Assembly (NCBI RefSeq): GCF_025950095.1
Contig: NZ_JAPDDR010000011.1
Location: 1 to 64,000 of the forward strand
Origin: Luteolibacter rhizosphaerae
GTDB lineage: Bacteria > Verrucomicrobiota > Verrucomicrobiia > Verrucomicrobiales > Akkermansiaceae
Direction of reading: 5' to 3'
Length of the DNA stretch: 64,000 nt
The notes beneath the pieces are model-generated. The model had not been told where the DNA came from and searched no databases. It saw only the letters and a program-made list of their open reading frames with translations. The translations under genes and the position numbers were made by a program. Shown piece by piece: positions 50,491 to 59,000 of this stretch (the first letter of the stretch is position 1; every line of letters begins with the position of its first letter).

Positions 50491-52593
50491 TCAGCCGATG
50501 CTGCGGAGGGTTGGCTCGCGATCCCAGCGGCGGCCTTGTTTGGCACTGCGAACAAACGTCTTTCCGGGATTCGCCCCCGCGAGGAGCACTGTGCCGTCAT
50601 CGGGTTCGACACCAGCGGCCTCCATCAGCGCCGTGGCCTCCGGTGAATAGCCGATAACCTTCAGGTGCCCGAATGCGTCGCGGACCCAATTCACCGCCGC
50701 AGCCTCTCGCACCAAGTCCCCGATCGCTTTCTCCGAGGCCAGGATAACGACGGTATCGAAGAGCACGGACGGGGCACCGGAGAGGGAATGGTGGACCGCA
50801 ATCGCCGATCCATTGGAAGCGGTAACTCCGCCGATCTTCGGCGCGATCAATTCGACCGCGGCTTTTTCATTCGAGAAGGCGGCTAGCAGCGCCTGGAGTG
50901 TTGAGGCATCTGTTCCCTCGGTAACTAGGATCCCGGCTTTGCGACCCTTCAGAGTTTGGGGGTCCTTAGCGATCATGCTGAGTGAGGGCGAAAGCGCGAG
51001 ATCGCGCGGGGCGACCGCTGCTTGAATCTTTACGCTCTCCTTCACGGACATGCCCAGGGCGTCGGCCACGGTCTGCTGCAAGACCGGATCAATGAGCGCG
51101 AGATGACCGAGCATACGCTGCCGGATCCCGACAATCTCTACCTTTGCCAGTTCGAACGCGAGCGCGCTCGCGATATGGTTCTGCTCCGGCACTGTCATCG
51201 AGCGATAGAAGAGGCGGGCTTGGGAATAGTGATCGGCGAACGTATCCGAACGCTTGCGAATCTTCTCACCCGTCTCTGCCTCGGGGTGAGTGCGGAAGCC
51301 GTGCATGGGACACTCGCGCGGAGCCGAGGGCGGAGAAATCTGGCTGGGCTCATAGGCGACACGGCCCTTGTGAACGTGCATCTGGCGCAGTCCATCTCGC
51401 TGGTTGTTCGCGAAGGGGCAGCGGGGCGCATTCACTGGAATCTGGTGGAAGTTCGGGCCGCCCAAGCGGCTCAGCTGTGTATCCAAGTAGGAGAAGAGCC
51501 GACCTTGGAGCAGGGGGTCATCCGAAAAACCGATCCCGGGAACGATATGGCTGGGGCAATAAGCGACCTGCTCGGTTTCGGCGAAGTGGTTGTCGGGATT
51601 TCGATTGAGCACCATCTTGCCCAGCATCCGAATGGGGATGATCTCTTCCGGAATCAGCTTAGTGGGATCGAGCAGATCGAAGTCGAGATCCGCTGCTTGG
51701 CCTTCTTCGATCACTTGAACGCCGAGCTCCCACTCCGGAAAGTCGCCGCGTTCGATCGCCTCCCACAGATCACGGCGATGGAAGTCAGGGTCCGCACCAC
51801 TGATCTTTACCGCCTCATCCCAAACGACGGCGGCGCTGCCGATGGTGGGTCGCCAATGGAACTTTACGAAACGGCTGACGCCCTTCGCCGTGATGAAGCG
51901 GAAGGTGTGTACGCCGAAGCCCTCGATCATCCGCAGAGAGCGCGGGATGGCGCGATCGGACATGGCCCACATGATCATGTGCATGCTTTCCGGCGTCAGA
52001 GAGATGAAGTCCCAGAAGGTCGCGTGGGCGGACGCGGCTTGGGGAAAGCCGCGATCCGGCTCCATCTTCACGGCGTGAACCACATCCGGGAATTTCATCG
52101 CATCCTGGATGAAGAAGACCGGGATATTGTTGCCCACGAGATCGAAGTTTCCCTCCTCGGTGTAGAACTTCACGGCAAAGCCCCGCACGTCGCGAGGCAG
52201 ATCAACGGACCCGGCGCCGCCGGCCACGGTGGAGAAGCGGACAAAGACCTCGGTTATCTTCTTCGGATCTTGGAGAAAACCCGCCGAGGTGATATCCGCG
52301 GCGGATTCATAGGGCTGGAAGTAGCCATGTGCGCCGGATCCCCGCGCATGCACGATGCGCTCGGGGATGCGCTCATGGTCGAAATGCGTGATCTTCTCGC
52401 GCAGGATGAAGTCCTCTAGCAGCAGCGGGCCGCGCACTCCCGCCTTCAAGGAATTCTGATTGTCAGCAATCGGCAAGCCTTGGTTGGTGGTCAGATGAGG
52501 CTCGCCATCAACCGCGACTTGGTGCAACTCGGCGGGAAGCTTTGTGGGTTTGGCATCTGACGATGGTGCTGGAGGAGATTTTTTGGCGGACAT
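50491..52593 (-). CDS. katE: Catalase HPII, large-subunit type
   Basis: A 700-residue haem catalase that removes hydrogen peroxide. Start chosen at 52593 ([20 protein letters not shown]). Catalase signatures include [17 protein letters not shown] (active-site His), [16 protein letters not shown], and [20 protein letters not shown] with the haem-ligand Tyr. From about residue 540 an extra C-terminal flavodoxin/GATase-like domain follows ([20 protein letters not shown]), which only large-subunit catalases have. It is the first gene of an operon running to 47541. A hairpin lies upstream at 52781. Confidence 0.95.
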   Translation of the reverse strand: MSAKKSPPAPSSDAKPTKLPAELHQVAVDGEPHLTTNQGLPIADNQNSLKAGVRGPLLLEDFILREKITHFDHERIPERIVHARGSGAHGYFQPYESAADITSAGFLQDPKKITEVFVRFSTVAGGAGSVDLPRDVRGFAVKFYTEEGNFDLVGNNIPVFFIQDAMKFPDVVHAVKMEPDRGFPQAASAHATFWDFISLTPESMHMIMWAMSDRAIPRSLRMIEGFGVHTFRFITAKGVSRFVKFHWRPTIGSAAVVWDEAVKISGADPDFHRRDLWEAIERGDFPEWELGVQVIEEGQAADLDFDLLDPTKLIPEEIIPIRMLGKMVLNRNPDNHFAETEQVAYCPSHIVPGIGFSDDPLLQGRLFSYLDTQLSRLGGPNFHQIPVNAPRCPFANNQRDGLRQMHVHKGRVAYEPSQISPPSAPRECPMHGFRTHPEAETGEKIRKRSDTFADHYSQARLFYRSMTVPEQNHIASALAFELAKVEIVGIRQRMLGHLALIDPVLQQTVADALGMSVKESVKIQAAVAPRDLALSPSLSMIAKDPQTLKGRKAGILVTEGTDASTLQALLAAFSNEKAAVELIAPKIGGVTASNGSAIAVHHSLSGAPSVLFDTVVILASEKAIGDLVREAAAVNWVRDAFGHLKVIGYSPEATALMEAAGVEPDDGTVLLAGANPGKTFVRSAKQGRRWDREPTLRSIG

Positions 52594-52780
52594 GGCGGAT
52601 AAGCGCCACGATGAGATTGCGACCCGTGGCGCCGTTCCTTCGCACGCCATATGCCCGACCTCCTGCTCGGGCTTAGCCCCACTAGATCGGGGACCTGAGA
52701 TCCCGCTCATCACCTCAAGCTATTCAATTTGCCCGGTGACCGCGCATTGTGCGTTATCACAACACGTCACGCCCAGAACT

Positions 52781-52805
52781 GCTTCTAAGCGATCTGCTTA
52801 GAAGC
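52781..52805. promoter_or_regulatory. Perfect 10-bp inverted repeat upstream of katE
   Basis: GCTTCTAAGC and GCTTAGAAGC flank the 5-base centre GATCT. It is about 190 bases before the katE start and shares TAAGC-GATCY-GCTTA with 36297-36312. There is no T tract, so an operator is more likely than a terminator. Confidence 0.45.
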
Positions 52806-52862
52806 TACCCGGATCCTAAAAACATCTCGCATTTGAAAGGCTCCCCGGGCCTACAATGACGG

Positions 52863-53069
52863 GTGACTTTCGAGATTTACCGTGACACGAAGCAGCTCTA
52901 TCGATGGCGGCTCGTCAAAATCGATACGGGAGTCACCCTCGCGGAGTCTGCGAGCGGGTTTCCCCAGATGGTTGTGTGTGAGGCTTCAATCGACTTGGTG
53001 AAGTCCATCGGACGATCAACTCCGATCCGGTTTCTCACAGAGTCGGAGGTTAAAGAGGTCCGAGAATAG
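52863..53069 (+). CDS. DUF1508 (YegP-like) small protein
   Basis: A 68-residue protein with a GTG start at 52863. FEIYRDTKQLYRWRLVKIDT followed by GVTLAESASGF is one DUF1508 unit (F-I-----YRWRL-----G--LA-S--G), a two-stranded fold seen once or twice in YegP-type proteins. Its role is unknown, and it is often in stress-related or horizontally acquired DNA. It is divergent from katE. Confidence 0.75.
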   Translation: MTFEIYRDTKQLYRWRLVKIDTGVTLAESASGFPQMVVCEASIDLVKSIGRSTPIRFLTESEVKEVRE

Positions 53070-53191
53070 GGTGTAAGATTGCAGAAGCCTTACCCCCGGT
53101 TTACCCACTCATTTTGCGGAGAAGATCTCGTCGGGCATTTCTCCGCTACCCGCAGCGAAGCCATTTCTCCGGTCACCAAGATGGCTTCTTC

Positions 53192-54475
53192 TCAGATTAC
53201 CCTTAAGGACGCTTCTGTTTGCCCTCGTGATTGTCTGAACATCGCTCGACGTCTGACCCGGTCATGACCGATTCGAAAGAATTTCTCTCCGTCTTCCCGA
53301 GGGTGAACATTCAGGTAGTGACGTTTCACGATGCTCTCGCTGTTTCCCGCCTGCAGGGCAGCATCACCGATGCTGCGGTGGAGGGCTACATGGTAAGAAA
53401 TAAAGCTGTGACGCGGTTCGTCGTGGGTCAGCTCGAAATGCTTTCGAACCATTTTGGCCAGGCGATCGTAGTTCTTTGGCAACAGGCTCCCCGGGAAAGC
53501 CTCCAACCATTCCGCAAGGTTAGGCGCGATCGAAACCTGCCGGTCATGTCTTGTTTTCGAAACATTTGCCGGGACGGTTATCGTCGACGTCTTGAGGTTC
53601 ACCAATGCAGACCGTCTCGACGCCATACGCTTCAATTCTTCGGGGCGGATGCCCGAGAAATAAAGCATCGCGAAAGGGGGAATCATTACTCCCTGGCGCC
53701 AGCGCGAGAGTACAGAGAAGAGGCGAAGCACTTTCTCCGGATTTGTGGTGATGGGAGTATCACCTTGCTGTTCCCTGACTTGGCGGGCCGCGAACACCCG
53801 GATCCCCGAAACCGGATTCTCGAATGAAAAGGGTCGATTGCTGGGCTTGTCGGGAATAACGCACCAGCTGAAGAAAGCGTTCAGCTCGTTCCGATAGTTG
53901 TTCCAAGTTTTTTTGGTAGCTCGGTCGGTGCCGTTTCTTGCCCGGAGCCCACGTAGGAAAGCTTCCACCTGGCCCGCTGTGGATTCATGCACCCAAGGAT
54001 TATCCGCAGCGGTCAAGAACTGGCTCAAAACGCTCGCAATGGCCTTCAAAGACCGGGGCCTGAGTCCGTCATGCTCCTTATCGTCGATATAAAGGGTGAT
54101 GGCATCCCCCAGCCTTATCGTAAACTCGGGTGGCCGATGGTGGCGGAGGAAGAAGGTAACAGCATCGGTGAGGGTGTATGTGCTTCCAAGCCGATCAAAT
54201 GCGGCCAGAGCCTCCTCATGCTGGTCATCGCTGAGTGGAGAGAGAACCATCCGCTGCGCCCGACCTTGGTTTTCAAGCTGGACTCGCAGTTCTGCCGCAA
54301 ACGTCTCGGCCTTCTTTCGATCCTTGAATCGCTTCCGCTGCCACTTTCCATTTTCCTGCCAGCCTTGGACCAAGTGAAAGACATAGCCCTGAGCATCGAC
54401 TTTCGAAACAATCGTGATCCCCGTGGAGGCAGTCTTGCTGGCCACGGTGCGCGTTCGTTTTGCTTTCCTGCTCAT
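53192..54475 (-). CDS. Tyrosine recombinase (phage-type integrase)
   Basis: A 427-residue site-specific recombinase. Residues 1-70 are a basic arm-binding region, 100-210 a SAM-like core-binding domain, and 240-410 the catalytic domain: Arg in FSGIRPEELKRM, Lys in VSKTRHDRQV, a box II DEPRHSFISYHVA and the nucleophile Tyr in IVKRHYLNVH. In box II the first His of the usual H-x-x-R is replaced by Asp or displaced by one residue, as in some verrucomicrobial integrases. It starts about 95 bases from the tRNA-Met 3' fragment, which should be its attachment site. Confidence 0.92.
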   Translation of the reverse strand: MSRKAKRTRTVASKTASTGITIVSKVDAQGYVFHLVQGWQENGKWQRKRFKDRKKAETFAAELRVQLENQGRAQRMVLSPLSDDQHEEALAAFDRLGSTYTLTDAVTFFLRHHRPPEFTIRLGDAITLYIDDKEHDGLRPRSLKAIASVLSQFLTAADNPWVHESTAGQVEAFLRGLRARNGTDRATKKTWNNYRNELNAFFSWCVIPDKPSNRPFSFENPVSGIRVFAARQVREQQGDTPITTNPEKVLRLFSVLSRWRQGVMIPPFAMLYFSGIRPEELKRMASRRSALVNLKTSTITVPANVSKTRHDRQVSIAPNLAEWLEAFPGSLLPKNYDRLAKMVRKHFELTHDEPRHSFISYHVALHRSIGDAALQAGNSESIVKRHYLNVHPREDGEKFFRIGHDRVRRRAMFRQSRGQTEASLRVI

Positions 54476-54568
54476 AGATGCATCGGAACGGCATGCGATG
54501 GCACTTGCAAGCTTCTATTGCATGGTGAGGCGCATGGAAATCTCCGAATTCCCGTTCTACAAGCATTG

Positions 54569-54622
54569 CGCTTCAGGCTCATAACCTGAAGGTCGTAGGT
54601 TCAAATCCTACTCCCGCCACCA
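54569..54622 (+). tRNA. 3' fragment of tRNA-Met (CAU), attachment-site remnant
   Basis: The anticodon arm TTCAGG-CTCATAA-CCTGAA (anticodon CAT at 54580-54582), variable loop, T arm GTAGG-TTCAAAT-CCTAC, the 3' acceptor strand TCCCGCC, discriminator A and encoded CCA are all present. The 5' acceptor strand (expected GGCGGGA) and D arm are absent upstream, where unrelated sequence begins at about 54568. So this is a 54-base 3' end of a tRNA gene, as left at one end of an element that integrates into tRNA-Met. Its own terminator follows. Confidence 0.85.
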
Positions 54623-54625
54623 CTT

Positions 54626-54658
54626 GAAGGGCCGGATCTCACAAGGATCCGGCCCTTC
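54626..54658 (+). terminator. Terminator downstream of the tRNA fragment
   Basis: GAAGGGCCGGATC pairs with GATCCGGCCCTTC, a 13-bp stem with a 7-base loop, followed by GCCTTTTCC. It would be the native terminator of the tRNA gene before integration. Confidence 0.75.
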
Positions 54659-54794
54659 GCCTTTTCCCGGGTGGCCGGGGCATTGTGCATCGGCGAGGGC
54701 ACGGGCATGCACGGTGGCACTTTGAGTGGCCGCTTGCTTCCGTTTGCTTATCAAGCTTTTGGGATCCGGCACGCCACGAGCGATAGGCCATGGC

Positions 54795-56003
54795 ATGAAG
54801 GCGACATCGATTTCCCGACTCTGCATCATTCTCTCCGCCGCCAGCCTCGCGGTGGCATCGGCGCAAGAACCCGCGAACCCCGATTCAAAGCCGCTGACGG
54901 ATGAATCGATCAAGGCTTCTCCGGATGCCAGCAAGGTGAAGGACGCGAGCCGAGATCTCGCCAATCCGGAATCGCGGATCACCGAGCCCTTGGAGCGCGA
55001 GCTCAAGAGCGGCGAGGAAGAGGTGGTTACTGATGGACCCTCCGCCTTCGAAAGTGAGACGGCAGTCCGCGAGGCAACCACTGCAGCAGAGGCTGCGGTG
55101 CGGCAGAGCAAGCTGAACATCGCCAATGCGGATGAGGCCCGCACGATCCTTGAAGGCATCATCGGCGGGGATGGTGAAATCTCCCGCGCCGAACAGGCGC
55201 GCGGCAAGAGCCTCAGTGAGGAGGCGTCATCTGTAGCCGCCATCGTCCCGGACGAAATGCGCGAGGAAGCGAAGATCTACGTGCAGGACTACCTTCGCGG
55301 GCAAGTGACCGCGGACCGTAAGGTGCCGACCTTCTTCGGGACCTCTCTGGACCAAGAGAGCAGCGATCGGGCAGCTCTCTCCTTCGAGAACGGGAAGCGC
55401 TTCTTCCAATCCGGCAAGCGTTCCGTCCACTTCTACTCCAAGACTTCGGTGCCAGCCGTGCTGCTGGCGAATGCCACGCTCGGGAATGTGGAGCTGAACA
55501 CCGCTGTTCAAGCGGCGAAGATCATGCCCGTCCCCGAGGAAAGGATCGCCGCACTTCCGGGCGGTTATCGCTCCGTGGATGCGTGGGTGATCTCTTACCC
55601 GGTGAATACGGAAGGCATGTTCAGCACCGACAAGATCAGCTTCCGTCCGAGTTCGACTCAGTTCGCGGATACGCTTTCCAAGGACATGATTGCCGTGCTG
55701 GCCGAGGCGATGAAGAATCCCTCCTTCGAAGGCCAACGCTTCGTGATCGAATCCCACACGCCGGTGGATGGGGAGTTCGAGCAGAACCAGATCCTCTCGC
55801 AGGAGCGGGCCGAGGCGATCGCCCGGGCACTCATTCGTGAAGGCGTGCCGATGGAACAGTTGATCCCGGTGGGCTATGGTGAAGCGGAAGCGCAGCATGC
55901 GCAGACAGCCGCTCCCGCCCAGCGACTGACCGACCGGCGGACGATCATCTTCCGTCTGGGCGAAAACAAGCTGGCCCAGCCAGAGCAAACGCTTTCCGAG
56001 TAA
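54795..56003 (+). CDS. OmpA-family outer-membrane/periplasmic protein
   Basis: A 402-residue exported protein with start at 54795 (MKATSISRLCIILSAASLAV) and a signal peptide of about 25 residues. An Ala/Glu-rich helical region follows, then a middle domain, and from about residue 275 an OmpA C-terminal peptidoglycan-binding domain: FADTLSKDMIAVLAEAMKNP, FVIESHTPVDGEFEQNQILS and QERAEAIARALIREGVPMEQ, with a closing DRRTIIFRLGEN. This domain normally anchors proteins to the cell wall. It is the first gene to the right of the tRNA fragment and belongs to the ordinary chromosome part. Confidence 0.85.
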   Translation: MKATSISRLCIILSAASLAVASAQEPANPDSKPLTDESIKASPDASKVKDASRDLANPESRITEPLERELKSGEEEVVTDGPSAFESETAVREATTAAEAAVRQSKLNIANADEARTILEGIIGGDGEISRAEQARGKSLSEEASSVAAIVPDEMREEAKIYVQDYLRGQVTADRKVPTFFGTSLDQESSDRAALSFENGKRFFQSGKRSVHFYSKTSVPAVLLANATLGNVELNTAVQAAKIMPVPEERIAALPGGYRSVDAWVISYPVNTEGMFSTDKISFRPSSTQFADTLSKDMIAVLAEAMKNPSFEGQRFVIESHTPVDGEFEQNQILSQERAEAIARALIREGVPMEQLIPVGYGEAEAQHAQTAAPAQRLTDRRTIIFRLGENKLAQPEQTLSE

Positions 56004-56018
56004 ATCACGATCAAATCA

Positions 56019-56046
56019 AAAGGGGCCGGTTCTCACCGGCCCCTTT
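56019..56046. terminator. Bidirectional terminator
   Basis: AAAGGGGCCGGT pairs with ACCGGCCCCTTT around a 4-base TCTC loop with T/A tracts on both sides. It serves both the OmpA-like gene and the converging 1655-residue protein gene. Confidence 0.85.
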
Positions 56047-56050
56047 CTTT

Positions 56051-59000
56051 TCAAGGACGCGTGATCTCGAGCCGGAGGAACTGCTTCGGCTCATCTCCGA
56101 TCGGCAGCAAGGAGCGGACCTTCACCGTTTCGGTTCCGTTCAGATTATCCTGCGGATAGCCCGCGACCATCACCGCTTGATTCCACGGTCCATCGGCCAA
56201 GTTGATTGTAGTACGATGGTGATAGGAGATCCCGGCGATCGCCGGCTTGGGCCTTGTATAGGTCGAGGTGAGGTAGAGCTGGCCTTCGATCAACTCCACC
56301 TCCTCTGAGGGTAGGCGGGTGGCATCCATGGCATTCGGGAGACCACCGAGGGCGGCTTCCATCAGCACGCTCAGCCCGTCGGCATCGCCGTCCGCATCGT
56401 CCTGCGCATTCGGTTGCTGCGCGGCGGCCAGGCTCCCGAAGACCGCGGTCTTCCACTGATTCATCGGCGAATCCTGCAGGGTGATCTGCGCGCTGGATGC
56501 GGCCCCGGCGACATACTTCTCCGCATCATGCAGCGCTAGGGTCACGGTCAGCGGACCGGTCGGCGTGCCGCGGTCCACCCCGGCCAAGGTCAGGGTGGCA
56601 TTCTCCTGCCCTGCGGGAATCACGAAGGCGGTCGGCAGAGGCGCCAAGGTGTAGTCGATCCGCGGCAGCGCCTGATTGCTGCCGTAGCTCACCGAAAGCC
56701 CCACTTGCAGGGCCTCCGTCGTGGGCCCGCTGCGGGTCACCCTGAAGGTGCCGGTATTCGCGGTGCCGCGCTGGGCCGTGGCATCCGTGGCTGCGAGAGT
56801 GACCACGCTGCTCTGCGATCCCAGGAGGGACAGCTCGGAAGGATCCAAGGCACGTCCGTAGACACGGATCTCATCGAGATAACCTTTGAAGTGATCGACC
56901 GCGGGAGCATTCGTGGTTTTGGTCCCGATGTTCAGGGCATTGCTTGTCGTGGGAATCGCACCGCTCGCCGCGACCGTCCCCACGATCTGACCATTCACGT
57001 AGAGCCGCATCTCGGTGCCGTCGTAGGTGCCCGCGATATGGGACCATTGTTCGACCGGCGGGAGGTCCACCTCGATCCGACCACGGGTCGCGATCTCCCA
57101 GACCAGCGAGCCATTCTCCGCGAGGAGGCGATACTGGTTGTCGTTGTTGCCCTTCTGAACCAAGCGACGGTTGCCGTTCCATTCCAAGGGATAGGCCCAA
57201 GCCATCACCGAGATCGCGGCGGTCGGGTTAAAGCCGCTATTCGGCACCACCAATCCCTGATTCTGAACGCCGGTGAATTCGAGCGCGCCGCCGAACTTCC
57301 CGTCCGGCTCCCACAGTGGCAGTGGGGCATTCAAGGTGCCCGTGCGGCCGTTGCCGGAACTATCCGCAGCCGTGGTGCCGCTGCCCTCTTCCAGCCGCCA
57401 CCAGCCGAGGAGTGCCTGAGCCACCGCATTCCCGCTGATGGCGAAGGTGGTCACCGGCTCGCTGGGATCGTTCGAAGGGATCGAAACCGTCGCGCTCTTC
57501 GGCCCCGCACTCGAGGGGCTGAAGTTGATCTGGAAGGTGGTGCCGCCCGGACCGGCAAGCCACGCCGACGGCTGCGCCACGATGCTGAACGAAGAAGCTC
57601 CCGCTCCGGAGATCGAGATGTGCGGCGCGCCGCCCAGCATGAGCGGGGCATTGCCCAGATTCTCCAGCGTGAAGGTGCGCGAGATCGCAGGACCGCCCGG
57701 ATCAGCCATGCCGAAGTCGGTGCCATCCGAGTAATCCGTCACGAGATCGCCGCTCTGGATGATGCGGCCATTTCCCGTGATGCGGATCTCCGAGGCCGGA
57801 GGGCCGATATCGGTGGTGGCGAAGGCGGTGTTCGAGTAGCCGGAGTAGACGAAGTCACCGAAGGCGGCGACGCGATAGTAGTTCGCCGAGAAAGGATCCG
57901 CGGTGGTATCCGTGTAGGTCGTCTCGCCGGGACCGGTCACGCCGATGGCGGTGAAATTGATGCTATCCAGCGAGCGCTCGATCGAGAAGCCGGCCTCATT
58001 GTCCGATTGATCGGCCCAGGCGAGTTCCACCTCCGTATTCGAAAGCGCGGTGGCGACCAGACCTGAGGGCGGCAGCACCGTCTCGGGCTCGATCGACTGG
58101 ATCCACGCGGCGAGCATGGCCACACCTTCCTCATCCACGCGGTTCTTCGCCAGCGGCGGCATCTGCTTGTCGCCCACGGTATTCACCCGCGTGTGCAGGA
58201 TCGAGCGGGCCAGATCCTGCGGCACGATCACGCGGGCATCGGGATCGCCGAGGTTGTCCACCACCGGACCGTACATGATCCCCTGATCAACGAAGGGCGT
58301 CTCGAAGCGGCCATCCCACAACGCCTGCACGCCATCGGGGCGATGGCAGTAGGAGCAGTTCGCATCAATGTAAGAGCGGGCACGATCCTGCAACGAGGCG
58401 CTGGTATCGTTGTGGTGCACCAGCTTTTCCAGTGTGGGAATCTCGGCCTCCGCCGGGGCATCATCGAAGAGTCCGACATGACCCCAGGCGCGGAGCTGGT
58501 TGTCCGTCACACCACCGGGGAAGAGCATCTCCTTGTTGAACTGCCGCGTGCTGGGCCCAAGCACTCCACCGGCCTGCGGATTGTGGCAGCGCAGGCAATC
58601 CTGACGGCTCGGGTAGTACCACGGCTGGCGGCGGCTATCGACATGGAACTTCGCCACCGTGACCGGCGAGGCGGTGTGCGCCGTGACCGCGAGGCCGAAG
58701 AAGAGCGTGTCCGGCAGATCCAGCGTGGTGCGGGAGTACTCCGCCCAGGTGAAGCCATCCGAACTGCAGAAGGCGATAAAGGTATCCCCTTCCCGCTTCA
58801 TGCGCAGCCAGGTGTCCGGGTAGTTCACGCGCGGCTGCGGATCCGCGGGATAGAGCGCCACGGCACCGCCGCCGGTGTTCGCGCGGTACTGGAACTCATA
58901 GCCGCCGTCGTTGTTGTTGCGCGCGGCATTGCTGGGGAAGACCAGCGCCATCACATGGCGCGCATTCGCCGCGAGCGTATCGCGAACCATGAGACCGGTC

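Noticed and set aside
51022-52419. 465-codon plus-strand open frame opposite katE
   Set aside because: Antisense shadow of a well-conserved catalase gene; no family features of its own.
54500-54622. A complete tRNA-Met gene
   Set aside because: The 5' acceptor strand and D arm are absent upstream of 54569, so only a 3' fragment is supported.
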